64,000 nucleotides of DNA from Geomicrobium sediminis (lineage in GTDB: Bacteria > Bacillota > Bacilli > Bacillales > Marinococcaceae): assembly GCF_016908595.1 (NCBI RefSeq), contig NZ_JAFBEC010000001.1:372001-436000 (forward strand). The letters are read 5' to 3'. The notes below the pieces were generated by a model, which did no database searches, was not told the DNA's origin, and worked only from the letters and a program-made list of their open reading frames with translations. Position 1 is the stretch's first letter. Every line of letters begins with the position of its first letter. This document shows, in pieces, positions 1 through 8,601 of this stretch. Position numbers and translations under genes: made by a program.

Positions 1-1
1 T

Positions 2-667
2 CAAGAGTATGGCGTCCCAGAAGATCGTGTTTCCTTGATAAACATGGGCGTGAACCGCAACGTCTTCCATCAAAGAACCGATGTCCCTTCTCCGTTTGAT
101 AAAGAGAAAAAACACATTCTTTTTGCTGGGAACATCATTAAGCAAAAAGGGATTGTAGAACTTATTCGTGCCTTTCAACACTTGCATGAAGACGACCAAC
201 AATTACAATTGCATCTCGTTGGTTCCTTCCAATCGGACGCCTTTAAGGATGAAATTGAAAATCTGATTGAAGCACTACACTTGCCTAAGGAATCTGTTCT
301 CTTCCATGGACCTAAGTCCCAAGATGAGCTCGCAATTCATATGACTTATGCTGACGTATTTGTACTTCCTTCTCATATTGAAGGCTTTGGTCTGGTTGTT
401 CTTGAATCTATGTCTTGTGGAACCCCTGTCGTTGCTAGTAACGTTGGCGGACTCCCTTCGCTCTTAAGCGATGAAGCTGGTGTACTCGTAGAACCAGAAC
501 AGCCTGAAAGCTTAAAAAGTGGCATAGACGCTGTCTTATATGATGAATCACTTCGCAAACAGCTCGTTCAAGCAGGGTACAAAAAAGCGGATGCAAATGA
601 AACCGAAAAGATCATCGCACGAATCATGACGATCTACAACGATACAACAAAGAGGGATGTTTCATGA
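2..667 (+). CDS. GT4-family glycosyltransferase (5' end cut by window edge)
   Basis: The frame is open to the left edge (…EYGVPEDRVSLINMGVNRNVF), so only the C-terminal ~221 residues are present and the first ATG in view is internal. It shows the GT-B C-terminal Rossmann half: HILFAGNIIKQKGI, then HIEGFGLVVLESMSCGTPVV, which carries the E-x7-E nucleotide-sugar motif of retaining GT4 enzymes, then GGLPSLLSDEAGVLVEP. It probably adds a sugar to a lipid-linked polymer at the inner membrane face. It overlaps the next gene by ATGA, so it is the first visible gene of an envelope-polymer operon that also encodes UDP-glucose dehydrogenase. The exact donor and acceptor cannot be read from sequence; a TuaC-like role is an inference. 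Confidence 0.88.
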   Translation, partial: QEYGVPEDRVSLINMGVNRNVFHQRTDVPSPFDKEKKHILFAGNIIKQKGIVELIRAFQHLHEDDQQLQLHLVGSFQSDAFKDEIENLIEALHLPKESVLFHGPKSQDELAIHMTYADVFVLPSHIEGFGLVVLESMSCGTPVVASNVGGLPSLLSDEAGVLVEPEQPESLKSGIDAVLYDESLRKQLVQAGYKKADANETEKIIARIMTIYNDTTKRDVS

Positions 668-1131
668 AAAGAGTCCTTTTTATTTCATCGGTTGGCGGAC
701 ATCTGACACAGCTGATGCAATTACAACCACTAATGAACGAATACGAATCACACATGATTACCGAAAAGACAGAGGTTACGAAAGCGCTTAAGAAAGACCA
801 TCCGAATTTATCCTTTCTTGTCTATGGTGCACGTAATTACCCAGTTCGTTATCTCTTCAAATTCTCGTTTAACATCATCAAATCACTCGTTCTATTTTTA
901 AAACTGCGACCTGAGGTTGTCGTAACAACAGGTACACACACTGCGGTCCCGATGTGTTACATCGCAAAGTTGTTTCGAAAGAAAGTCATTTACATTGAGA
1001 GCTTTGCGAAAACCGACTCTCCAACGTTATCAGGAAGAATGATTTATCCGATCGCAGATTTGTTTATCGTACAGTGGAAAACGATGTTAAAGCATTATCC
1101 AAAAGCAAAGTACGGGGGGTCAATCTATTGA
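664..1131 (+). CDS. pssD: PssD-type (ALG14-like) glycosyltransferase subunit
   Basis: This 155-residue protein has the N-terminal glycine loop ISSVGGHLTQLM and later VVTTGTHTAVP and IESFAKTDSPTLSGRMIY, the pattern of the ALG14/PssD/Cps14F family. It contains a hydrophobic segment near residues 70-80 that would hold it on the membrane. In this family the protein is the membrane-anchoring half of a two-piece inverting transferase and needs a catalytic ALG13-like partner, which is the next gene. Its ATG overlaps the previous stop (ATGA), and its TGA overlaps the TTG start of the partner, so the two subunits should be translationally coupled. The sugar transferred (glucose, galactose, GlcA or GlcNAc) is unknown. 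Confidence 0.87.
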   Translation: MKRVLFISSVGGHLTQLMQLQPLMNEYESHMITEKTEVTKALKKDHPNLSFLVYGARNYPVRYLFKFSFNIIKSLVLFLKLRPEVVVTTGTHTAVPMCYIAKLFRKKVIYIESFAKTDSPTLSGRMIYPIADLFIVQWKTMLKHYPKAKYGGSIY

Positions 1132-1604
1132 TACTCGTCGTTTTAGGTACACAAGAACTTCCCTTCACTCGTCTTTTAGAACAAGTCAATAACCTGAAAG
1201 AAAAAGGTGTAATCGAAGAAGAAATTATCGTCCAAAACGGACATACGCCAGCCGACCAATTTGCGCATTTAAACGCAACACCGTTTTTCTCCTATGATGA
1301 AATGAGCGGGCTGTATGATCAGGCGAGCGTCATTATCTCACATGGAGGAACAGGATCATTAATCACAGGCATCAAGAAAAACAAGCCTGTAATTGCTGTC
1401 GCGCGTCTCTCACAGCATGGTGAACATAATGATGATCACCAAACTGAAATTGTTGCTCAATTTAAAGAAACTGAACATATTATTGCAAGCGAAAGTCTCG
1501 AAGAAGATATCAAACGCGCCTTTGCTGGATTTAAACCAGCACCGTACGAAAGCGGACAAACGCAAATTATTACGATGATTCGTAACTACATTAACAACAT
1601 CTAA
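1128..1604 (+). CDS. pssE: PssE-type (ALG13-like) glycosyltransferase catalytic subunit
   Basis: The protein begins with ILVVLGTQELPFTRLLE, has the donor-binding loop IISHGGTGSL and later GEHNDDHQTEIV, all typical of the ALG13/PssE/Cps14G half of a split glycosyltransferase. I place the start at the TTG at 1128 because GGGGGG lies about 8 bases upstream and the VVLGTQ beta-strand must sit at the N terminus; the longer frame from the GTG at 1074 only adds out-of-family residues inside pssD. The resulting length, 158 residues, matches the family. It should form a heterodimer with the PssD product and transfer a sugar onto an undecaprenyl-diphosphate intermediate. The TTG start overlaps the pssD stop codon. 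Confidence 0.86.
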   Translation: MILVVLGTQELPFTRLLEQVNNLKEKGVIEEEIIVQNGHTPADQFAHLNATPFFSYDEMSGLYDQASVIISHGGTGSLITGIKKNKPVIAVARLSQHGEHNDDHQTEIVAQFKETEHIIASESLEEDIKRAFAGFKPAPYESGQTQIITMIRNYINNI

Positions 1605-1635
1605 TCACTACTCCTTAATGAAAGGCCTGAGAACT

Positions 1636-3174
1636 ATGAAGGGAAAGCACATTATAGCGATAATTGGTGCAGTCACGATCATTAATTTGGTCTCGCGCTT
1701 AATTGGCTACTTCCGAGAAATGCTCGTTGCGTATCAATTCGGTTTTAGCTTTCAAGCAGATAGTATTGCGACTGCATACACGATCCCTAACTTTCTTTAC
1801 ATCGTTCTCGGAGGAGCCTTAACGAGTGCATTCGTTTCTGTCTATAGCAAAATAGAAGATCCAGAACGTAAAAAAAAATATTTAAGAAGTATGTTCGGCT
1901 GGTTATCGCTTAGCATGATCTTACTCACGCTACTATTTATAGGAACATCGGAATTACTCATTCCATTCTTATTCCAAGACCAAGCAGAAACCATTTCTTT
2001 ATCCGTAAACTTATTTATGATTATGGCTCCTGCTATTTTCTTCTTAATCCTTTCAATGTGGCTGCAAGGATTACTAAACGTGAATGACAAATTTTCAATC
2101 GCTGCACTGTCAACGTTAATTATGAACGGTGCGTTTGTTGCGATTGCCTTTGTATTCTACCCAAGCTTATCTTCTTACGCACATGCGTATGGCGCTTCAA
2201 TCAGTGCGTTTTTAATGTTTGCCTTTCTTGTTGCGTTTATTTGGTACAAAGGATATTTCAACTTCAGGCCTAGTCTAGAAACTACACCAGAGGTTTGGCG
2301 AACGTTCCGACTCACCATTCCGATTATGCTCGGAGGAGCAACGTTACAGTTGTACTTTCTTATCTACCGTATCTTTGGTGCACATATCGGTGAAGGTACG
2401 ATTGCAGCATTGAATCTAACATCCAAATTCGTGCAACTTCCACAAACCGTTTTAATGTTAGCTGTTACCGCCGTTATCTTTCCAATGTTAGCGCGAAAGG
2501 TTGCTGCGAGCGAACATGAAACGGTTGCTAAGATTCACGGTCAAGGCTTAAAGTTAATGGCATTGGTCATCATTCCTGTTACTGTATTTATCGTCGTCTA
2601 TGCAAAGGACATCATCATTACACTGTTTGAGTACCAAGATTTCACACGAGAAGATACACTCGTCGCTACTCCTCTGTTACAGATTTTTGTGATCGGTATG
2701 TTTTTCCATGCGGCAAATGTATACATAACGAGGTTTTATTATGCCTATGAGCGTTCGATGTATCCACTCATCGTCAGCTTAATTTCAGTACTAGCCATTA
2801 ACATTTCACTTAGCTATGTTCTGATTGGTCCTATGGGAGCTGAAGGATTGGCATGGGCCATGACCATCAGTGCAGGGATTAACTTCATCTTGCTTTTAGT
2901 AGGTGTAAACAATGTGCTAAAATGGCAAAGAAAAGCTCCGACAGAGATGAAAGAACAACTTGTAGGCTTTATAAAGTTACTGGTCATGTCGGCTATTATT
3001 GGCTTGGTTCTTTATGGCATGAACCACTTCATTACTATGTACCCACTTGTTGACATCTTGCTCGGCGGTTTCACTTTTGCAGTATTATTTATTGGCCTAT
3101 TGTATGCCTTACGCTTTCAAGAACGAAAAGATATTCAAAAGTTATTAAAACGGAAAGTTGGAGATGACCGATGA
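1636..3174 (+). CDS. murJ: MurJ/MviN-type lipid-linked polysaccharide flippase
   Basis: This is a polytopic protein of about 512 residues with roughly 14 hydrophobic segments. The N-terminal stretch LVSRLIGYFREMLVAYQFG and TIPNFLYIVLGGALTSAFV are signatures of the MurJ (MOP superfamily) lipid II flippases. I favour the ATG at 1636, which has AAAGG upstream; the ATG at 1618 lacks a good ribosome binding site. Its place between glycosyltransferase genes and UDP-glucose dehydrogenase, overlapping ugd by ATGA, suggests a dedicated exporter of the local polymer's lipid-linked repeat rather than the housekeeping lipid II flippase, but the two roles cannot be separated from sequence. Confidence 0.88.
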   Translation: MKGKHIIAIIGAVTIINLVSRLIGYFREMLVAYQFGFSFQADSIATAYTIPNFLYIVLGGALTSAFVSVYSKIEDPERKKKYLRSMFGWLSLSMILLTLLFIGTSELLIPFLFQDQAETISLSVNLFMIMAPAIFFLILSMWLQGLLNVNDKFSIAALSTLIMNGAFVAIAFVFYPSLSSYAHAYGASISAFLMFAFLVAFIWYKGYFNFRPSLETTPEVWRTFRLTIPIMLGGATLQLYFLIYRIFGAHIGEGTIAALNLTSKFVQLPQTVLMLAVTAVIFPMLARKVAASEHETVAKIHGQGLKLMALVIIPVTVFIVVYAKDIIITLFEYQDFTREDTLVATPLLQIFVIGMFFHAANVYITRFYYAYERSMYPLIVSLISVLAINISLSYVLIGPMGAEGLAWAMTISAGINFILLLVGVNNVLKWQRKAPTEMKEQLVGFIKLLVMSAIIGLVLYGMNHFITMYPLVDILLGGFTFAVLFIGLLYALRFQERKDIQKLLKRKVGDDR

Positions 3175-4481
3175 AACTGACCATCGTTGGTACAGGCTAT
3201 GTCGGCCTCGTTTCAGGGGTTTGTTTTTCTGAACTTGGACATGAAGTCGTATGTATAGATAAGATGGAAGATAAAGTAGCACAATTACGCTCAGGAAAGA
3301 GCCCAATTTATGAACCTGGTCTCGAAGAACTCCTACAAAAGAACATTCAGGCAGGTCGTCTAACCTTTGACACTGATTTATCTACAAGTGCGCCTTCAAG
3401 CGACGTGATCATGATTGCAGTAGGAACGCCTCAAGCAGAGGACGGCTCCGCAGATATGAAGTACGTACACACGGTTGCAAAAGAAATCGGGCAAGCACTT
3501 CCTTCTACAGGGCAGTATGTGGTTGTCAATAAATCTACCGTTCCTGTAGGAACTGCTGATCAAGTCAAAGAAATTATTCATAACATGAATGAGGATGTTG
3601 ATGTTGCGGTTTGTTCAGTGCCAGAGTTTCTTCGTGAAGGCTCCGCTGTTAAAGATACGATGAACCCAGATCGCATCGTGATTGGCACGAGCATTCCTTG
3701 GGCTAAAGCCCGTCTCGTACAATTACATGAAAAGCTCGCCACAGGAGATAAAATTGTGATAACAAATGAGAAAAGCGCTGAAATGATTAAATACGCGGCA
3801 AACTCATTTTTAGCAACAAAAATCTCATTTATTAATGAAATGGCAAACATAAGTGAACATGTCGGAGCAAATATTGACGATGTCGTTCGAGGCATTGGTT
3901 CAGACCGACGAATCAGTCCACATTTCTTAAATGCTGGTCTTGGTTATGGCGGTTCTTGCTTCCCTAAAGATGTGAAGGCACTCGCTAATATGGCAGAAAC
4001 TCATAATTACGAGCCTCAAATGCTCTATGCGGCAGATCGTATTAATGAACGACAACGATTCAAGCCGTTAGACCAACTTTTAAAGAAGTTCAATGGATCG
4101 ATTGAGGGGAAACAAATCGCAATTTTAGGTCTTGCTTTCAAACCGAATACAGACGATATGCGCTATGCACCTTCTATAGATATTATCCATGAACTCGTTA
4201 AAGCTGGTTCTATAGTACGTGCTCATGACCCAATTGCCCAAAATGCAGCCAAGCCTTTTTTACCAAATAATGTTACACTAGTAGAAACGATGGAAGAAAC
4301 GTATGCACATGCAGATGCAGTTATTTTGATTACCGAATGGGCAGAGTACAAATCAATAGACCCTACAGATCTTCTTGCACAGATGCGAGGAAACTTTGTT
4401 ATTGATGGTCGAAATGCTTTTGATGCTGACGCATACAAAAATGCTGGTATTGATTATTACGGGATCGGACGTAATTCTTAA
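3171..4481 (+). CDS. ugd: UDP-glucose 6-dehydrogenase
   Basis: This enzyme oxidises UDP-glucose to UDP-glucuronate with two NAD+. The 436-residue length is typical. The N-terminal dinucleotide fold shows VGTGYVGLVSG at residues 6-16; VGTPQAEDGSADM and STVPVGT follow, and the catalytic cysteine is Cys263 in GYGGSCFPKD. The C-terminal UDP-binding domain contains LGLAFKPNTDDMRYAPS. The start overlaps the flippase stop (ATGA). With galU about 6 kb downstream supplying UDP-glucose, this gene implies a glucuronic-acid-containing wall polymer. Such acidic polymers (teichuronic acid, and the teichuronopeptide of alkaliphiles) are known in Bacillaceae; which one is made here is inference. Confidence 0.96.
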   Translation: MKLTIVGTGYVGLVSGVCFSELGHEVVCIDKMEDKVAQLRSGKSPIYEPGLEELLQKNIQAGRLTFDTDLSTSAPSSDVIMIAVGTPQAEDGSADMKYVHTVAKEIGQALPSTGQYVVVNKSTVPVGTADQVKEIIHNMNEDVDVAVCSVPEFLREGSAVKDTMNPDRIVIGTSIPWAKARLVQLHEKLATGDKIVITNEKSAEMIKYAANSFLATKISFINEMANISEHVGANIDDVVRGIGSDRRISPHFLNAGLGYGGSCFPKDVKALANMAETHNYEPQMLYAADRINERQRFKPLDQLLKKFNGSIEGKQIAILGLAFKPNTDDMRYAPSIDIIHELVKAGSIVRAHDPIAQNAAKPFLPNNVTLVETMEETYAHADAVILITEWAEYKSIDPTDLLAQMRGNFVIDGRNAFDADAYKNAGIDYYGIGRNS

Positions 4482-4507
4482 TACTAGTACCATTTAGGAG
4501 GGAAATC

Positions 4508-5254
4508 ATGAAAGCACATTCCAAGCTTCTTGCGCTTACAGGTTCCCTGCTTATGCTTTACGGTTGTTCATCTTCTGCAACAGCAGATGAACAGCCTGAA
4601 GTAGCTGGTGATAGCTGGGTCAATAGTGAGATTCGTGAACTTGACTCAAAAGTAACCGAAGCAGAGGCGCGCACCGAGCAATTATCTCAAGACATTGCAA
4701 TGATCTCTGAAGGACGCAGTTTTATCGACGTTGATGTACAACATAATGCTTTCCATGAAATTGAATACTTAACTTCTTTAGGTATAATTAATGGGTATTC
4801 TGATCAAACATTTAGGCCGTCAAATAGTATCAATCGAGGGCAAACCGCTGCCATGATCGCAAGGCACCTTTCCTTGACAGTACCAGATGACTATGTTCTT
4901 CAAGCACCTGATGTTAGCAAAAGTCATCAAAACTATGATGACTTACGAAAAGTTGAATACCACGGGGTAATGACTGGGAACAATGATGGTCATATGAATC
5001 CCTCGAATCCTTTGACGCGTTCTCAGATGGCGGTTGTACTCGTAAGAGCTTTCCCAGATGAAATTCCTGAAACTTCGAATCAATATACTTATACAGATTT
5101 AAGAGAAGGTTCTTTTAGTTATGATCAAGTGAATCAATTAGCTGACGCTGGTATAACAAATCGAGTCGGCACTGCATTTAGACCGTCAGAACACACAACA
5201 CGCTCTCATTTTGCTTTATTTATGTCTCGAACGATCAATGAAGATTACCGCTAA
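4508..5254 (+). CDS. SLH-domain lipoprotein
   Basis: The ATG follows GGAGGG. The 248-residue product has a short signal sequence ending in the lipobox LYGC (Cys20), so it should be lipidated at the outer membrane face of the cell. A charged helical stretch around residues 38-62 looks like a short coiled coil. Three SLH repeats follow at about residues 70-120, 128-178 and 190-240, with YSDQTFRPSNSINRGQTA, DGHMNPSNPLTRSQMAV and TAFRPSEHTTRSHFAL. SLH repeats bind secondary cell-wall polysaccharide. It lies 26 bases behind ugd on the same strand, so it may be part of the polymer operon and could tie membrane to wall polymer. Confidence 0.85.
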   Translation: MKAHSKLLALTGSLLMLYGCSSSATADEQPEVAGDSWVNSEIRELDSKVTEAEARTEQLSQDIAMISEGRSFIDVDVQHNAFHEIEYLTSLGIINGYSDQTFRPSNSINRGQTAAMIARHLSLTVPDDYVLQAPDVSKSHQNYDDLRKVEYHGVMTGNNDGHMNPSNPLTRSQMAVVLVRAFPDEIPETSNQYTYTDLREGSFSYDQVNQLADAGITNRVGTAFRPSEHTTRSHFALFMSRTINEDYR

Positions 5255-5314
5255 ACCTTAACAATATTTACTTTGCTTTATACGTTATATAACTATTTAG
5301 ATTTGTCAGAATGT

Positions 5315-5360
5315 AAAAAGGACGTGAGTATGCCCCCTGCCATAATCACGTCCTTTTTAA
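5315..5360 (+). terminator. rho-independent terminator after SLH lipoprotein gene
   Basis: A 13-bp perfect stem (AAAAAGGACGTGA at 5315-5327 with TCACGTCCTTTTT at 5346-5358) is followed by T-rich sequence. It would end the rightward polymer operon. Confidence 0.85.
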
Positions 5361-5514
5361 AATATTGCTCAAACAACATTTTAAAATGAGTATAACGTTC
5401 AATCTTAATTATGAATAACCCTGAATCTGTTATGTATTCACTTCTTCTTTAATTGACGATTACTAGTACTCTTTAAACCTCTATTGTCTTTCAAACGTTT
5501 CATTCATCATTTAC

Positions 5515-5564
5515 GATAAACACCCCCAATTCGATTCCTGAAATACGAATTGGGGGTGTTTATC
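5515..5564 (-). terminator. perfect 19-bp hairpin, probable terminator of spoIID-like gene
   Basis: The arms 5515-5533 and 5546-5564 are exact inverted complements around a 12-base loop. It begins about 30 bases past the stop of the leftward gene. The T-tract after the stem on that strand is weak, since the T residues are inside the stem, so its efficiency is uncertain. Confidence 0.65.
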
Positions 5565-5593
5565 AATTGCTTTTGACATTCTACTGCTCTTTC

Positions 5594-6979
5594 CTATCTT
5601 CGTTCAATTCGAATATCAGTATAGTAATGTTGCAGAATCTCTGTGTAGGAATAGCCTTGTTGTGCCATCGTTGCTGCGCCCCATTGACTCATTCCAAGTC
5701 CGTGTCCCCAGCCATTCCCATTAAACACGACAGTGTCACTACTAGGCCTAATTACCTCGACACTATTCGCTGTTCGTACTTGCATTTGGTTGCTTCGAAG
5801 TGTAATCGTTTGTTCCCCTGGAAGTGCCATCTTTGCACCATTTAACTCAACAGAGCTTGTCCCTCCGCCAGGTAGGCGAACTCTCGCATCTTGATCTGGA
5901 AATTCAACATCGAACTTTGTACTGTTTAATGACTGACCAAGTGACCAACGTATTGAATCCGCAGATCCATTCGCACTAGGAATTCGGACGGTATCTACTC
6001 GACCACTCGGACTCATTCCGGTCACGGTCATGCTTTGAACACGACCTGCCCGACTTTTACTTTCAATCGTAATGTCCGTTGCCGTCCATCCTCTTTCAAA
6101 AACCGCCTCACCGATCTGAGAGCGTGTCATTGTCGTTGTCCAAGAATGACGACTATTACCTGGGTTATTATCGTATGGATCTTCTACTGCACGAATGTAC
6201 GGAACAGCATTTAACCAGACATTTTCACTATCATCAGTATAACCACCCGAACTTGAATGATAGAACGCAGTAATCAAATTGCCATTATGTGTCGCATAAC
6301 GGCCTTTCGTTTCATCGACAGCACGGTTTGTATTCGGATGCTCTGCCGTCTTCCCTGCATACACTTGGTCCGTCGTTGTATCGACTAAATACCCTTTTGA
6401 CATGTTTAGCTTCGCATAGTTTCTAGCTGCGACGGATTGAGCTTTTAAGGCTTCAATTGGCCAACTAGCGATGGCCTCTCTCGGTACAACTCCTTTAAGA
6501 TAATCCTCAATCCCTAATTCGTTATGTAACCTTGGACGACGATCATTCTCATTGACTCTCACAGACATCGAACCACGATATGTATTGCTCGTATAACTCG
6601 CAGCCCCCGCAACTCTCACTTGATTCACAACAACTGAATTCCCAGAACTTGGGGTACGTTCTTCAAGTCGAAAACCACGACCTGAATAAATGTATGAATT
6701 GTTCAAATCTGATCGTACACCAATCGCATTGCTCGTTCTAGAGTAACGAAACTCTAACGATCCACGATAATCGACTGATCTGCCATTATCGACATTAACG
6801 AGCCGATAAGATCCAGTTGGTGTTAATTTAAACGTTTCAGGTACGACGAGTCGAACGTTTACTTGATCATCGTAAGACGCTGCATTCGCCTTAAAATCAG
6901 AGAAAGTGAAAAAGCCAGTAAGGACAAAAAGAAAAGCGAGAATTCCTTTAGTTACTTTTCTAAGTTTCATAGATTTCAT
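5594..6979 (-). CDS. LytB-like SpoIID-domain exported protein
   Basis: The 461-residue protein starts with a signal peptide (positively charged MKSMKLRKVTK, hydrophobic core, ANAA cleavage region near residue 33). The SpoIID/LytB domain occupies about residues 150-440: LGIEDYLKGVVPREAIASWP, EALKAQSVAARNYAK, TTDQVYAGKTAEHPNTNRAV, HSSSGGYTDDSENVW and GNGWGHGLGMSQWGA. The SpoIID catalytic glutamate corresponds to the E in VPREA. SpoIID is a lytic transglycosylase acting on denuded glycan, while LytB modifies amidase activity during vegetative growth; with no sporulation neighbours I favour the LytB-like role. It is preceded by a small exported protein gene, 9 bases upstream, resembling the small-partner layout of B. 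subtilis lytA-lytB. Confidence 0.85.
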   Translation of the reverse strand: MKSMKLRKVTKGILAFLFVLTGFFTFSDFKANAASYDDQVNVRLVVPETFKLTPTGSYRLVNVDNGRSVDYRGSLEFRYSRTSNAIGVRSDLNNSYIYSGRGFRLEERTPSSGNSVVVNQVRVAGAASYTSNTYRGSMSVRVNENDRRPRLHNELGIEDYLKGVVPREAIASWPIEALKAQSVAARNYAKLNMSKGYLVDTTTDQVYAGKTAEHPNTNRAVDETKGRYATHNGNLITAFYHSSSGGYTDDSENVWLNAVPYIRAVEDPYDNNPGNSRHSWTTTMTRSQIGEAVFERGWTATDITIESKSRAGRVQSMTVTGMSPSGRVDTVRIPSANGSADSIRWSLGQSLNSTKFDVEFPDQDARVRLPGGGTSSVELNGAKMALPGEQTITLRSNQMQVRTANSVEVIRPSSDTVVFNGNGWGHGLGMSQWGAATMAQQGYSYTEILQHYYTDIRIERR

Positions 6980-6988
6980 TCACTCTTT

Positions 6989-7204
6989 CTAACGGTTTTT
7001 TAACGCTTCTACTTCTGATTCTAAACGGTCAATTTCAGACTCTAAGTTCGTCAATCGCTCACTATAAGGCGCGAGTTGTTCTAATACCCAATCAACACTT
7101 GCCACTACTGGTTGAGAATTCGCAATTGCGTCATTCTTTAGCAATAAACTCCCAGAACTAACCATCACAACAACAATTGCACTAGTGATGAATAATTTCT
7201 TCAC
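6989..7204 (-). CDS. small exported coiled-coil protein
   Basis: I start this gene at the GTG at 7204 because GGGGG lies about 8 bases upstream; the ATG at 7219 includes that ribosome binding site in its own coding sequence. The ~71-residue product has an N-terminal hydrophobic signal or anchor (KKLFITSAIVVVMVSSGSLLL) and then a charged heptad-like C-terminus (ERLTNLESEIDRLESEVEAL), so it is probably a membrane-tethered coiled coil facing outward. It is followed after 9 bases by the LytB-like gene, so co-expression is likely. No family is recognised with certainty. Confidence 0.7.
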   Translation of the reverse strand: MKKLFITSAIVVVMVSSGSLLLKNDAIANSQPVVASVDWVLEQLAPYSERLTNLESEIDRLESEVEALKNR

Positions 7205-7478
7205 GTTAAAGACCCCCACATATAACTAAGATGTGAAAATTATACCAAATTCAAACAAACAGTGATAGGACTTCCGCATTGTTTCTACAAACTTATACAA
7301 AATACACGAATATATTATGACAATGGATTATGTAAATGTATAAAAAAGTCGTGTTCCCTCAGAAAACTATGCTATAATCTTATGAGGTTTAATCCGCATT
7401 ATAATGAGAAAGAGATACCGATATTTACTATAAATATTGTTCGCTAATTTTGCAGAAGGTACTAAGGGAGGTTTCGTT

Positions 7479-8540
7479 ATGATCACTGCAATTTCCTTAA
7501 TTGTATGTTTTATTATAGCGCTTGCCGTAACACCGATTATTAAGCGATTTGCGATTAAGATTGGTGCCACTGATCAACCAAATGATCGTAAAGTGCACCA
7601 AAAAGTAATGGCTCGAATCGGTGGTCTTGCAATTTTCATTGCATTTATTGCAGGAATCTTTATTACGCAAGCACATACGCATGAATTCTTTTATCCGATC
7701 TTAATCGGTGCGTTTATTATTACATTGACAGGGTTTCTTGACGACCTCTTTGAACTTTCTGCAAAATGGAAGTTACTAGGACAAATTGCCGCCGCTTCTG
7801 CCGTCGTGATTGGCGGGGTGCATGTTGAATTTATTAACTTACCTTTTGATATGCAGTGGGAACTTGGTTGGCTTAGCATTCCTCTGACGATGATTTGGAT
7901 TATCGGAGTTACAAATGCGATTAACTTAATCGATGGTCTTGATGGTCTAGCTGCAGGGGTATCATCCATTGTTCTTGCTACAATTACTGTCGTTGCAATT
8001 ATCGATTCAAACGTATTCGTAATGGCTTTAGGAGCCGTTATGCTTGGAAGTACACTAGGTTTTCTCGTTCACAACTTTAATCCTGCTAAGATCTTTATGG
8101 GAGATACGGGTGCATTATTTTTAGGGTTTATGATTAGTGTTATTGCGTTACTTGGATTTAAGAACATTACTGTATTTTCACTTCTCATCCCAGTCGTTAT
8201 GCTTGCCGTTCCAATTTCGGATACACTGTTTGCGATTATTAGACGGATCGTGAATAAGAAACCAATCTCAATTGCTGATAAATCTCACTTACATCATTGC
8301 CTCCTCAATCTAGGATATAGTCACAAGCAGACCGTATTAATTATTTACGCGATGAGTGCACTATTCGGTATTGCCGCAATCGTACTCACAATGTCAACGT
8401 TATGGGTAACCGTATTGATTGTTTTAGCATTGCTGATCTTGATTGAATTGTTCGCTGAGAAAGTGGGACTTGTAGGTAAAGAGTTCAGGCCGTTTATGAA
8501 GTTCTTTACGCGAATCGGAGACAACATAACGAGACGCTAA
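7479..8540 (+). CDS. tagO: undecaprenyl-phosphate GlcNAc-1-phosphate transferase
   Basis: TagO/WecA transfers GlcNAc-1-phosphate from UDP-GlcNAc to undecaprenyl phosphate, the committed step for wall teichoic acid linkage units and related polymers. The start at ATG 7479 follows AAGGGAGG; the upstream frame from 7437 has no ribosome binding site. The 353-residue protein has about ten membrane segments and the family's cytoplasmic motifs: DQPNDRKVHQKVMARIGG near residue 30, GFLDDLFELSAKWK near 85, NAINLIDGLDGLAAG near 145, and FMGDTGALFLGF near 205. It stands alone between terminators and promoters, with galU and ugd nearby, and probably primes the wall polymer of this region. Confidence 0.93.
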   Translation: MITAISLIVCFIIALAVTPIIKRFAIKIGATDQPNDRKVHQKVMARIGGLAIFIAFIAGIFITQAHTHEFFYPILIGAFIITLTGFLDDLFELSAKWKLLGQIAAASAVVIGGVHVEFINLPFDMQWELGWLSIPLTMIWIIGVTNAINLIDGLDGLAAGVSSIVLATITVVAIIDSNVFVMALGAVMLGSTLGFLVHNFNPAKIFMGDTGALFLGFMISVIALLGFKNITVFSLLIPVVMLAVPISDTLFAIIRRIVNKKPISIADKSHLHHCLLNLGYSHKQTVLIIYAMSALFGIAAIVLTMSTLWVTVLIVLALLILIELFAEKVGLVGKEFRPFMKFFTRIGDNITRR

Positions 8541-8552
8541 CTAGCAAACCCT

Positions 8553-8582
8553 CCCCTTTGCTCATGAGTGAAGGGGATTTCT
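8553..8582 (+). terminator. terminator after tagO
   Basis: CCCCTTTGCTCAT pairs with ATGAGTGAAGGGG (two G-U wobbles) 13 bases after the stop, followed by ATTTCTTC. The centre is nearly loopless, so the working stem is shorter. Confidence 0.6.
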
Positions 8583-8601
8583 TCAGAATTAGACATTGCA
8601 A

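Larger units (their letters stand above)
5255..5593. other. intergenic region between convergent genes
   Basis: No gene is visible in this 339-base stretch. It holds two strong hairpins: one ending the polymer operon (5315-5358) and one perfect 19-bp stem (5515-5564) just beyond the stop of the leftward spoIID-like gene. The A+T-rich stretch between them shows no ribosome binding site followed by a credible reading frame. Confidence 0.6.

Noticed and set aside
5567-5845. 92-codon plus-strand frame inside the spoIID-like gene
   Set aside because: It is a shadow of the well-supported leftward gene, rich in Cys and Ser as antisense frames are.
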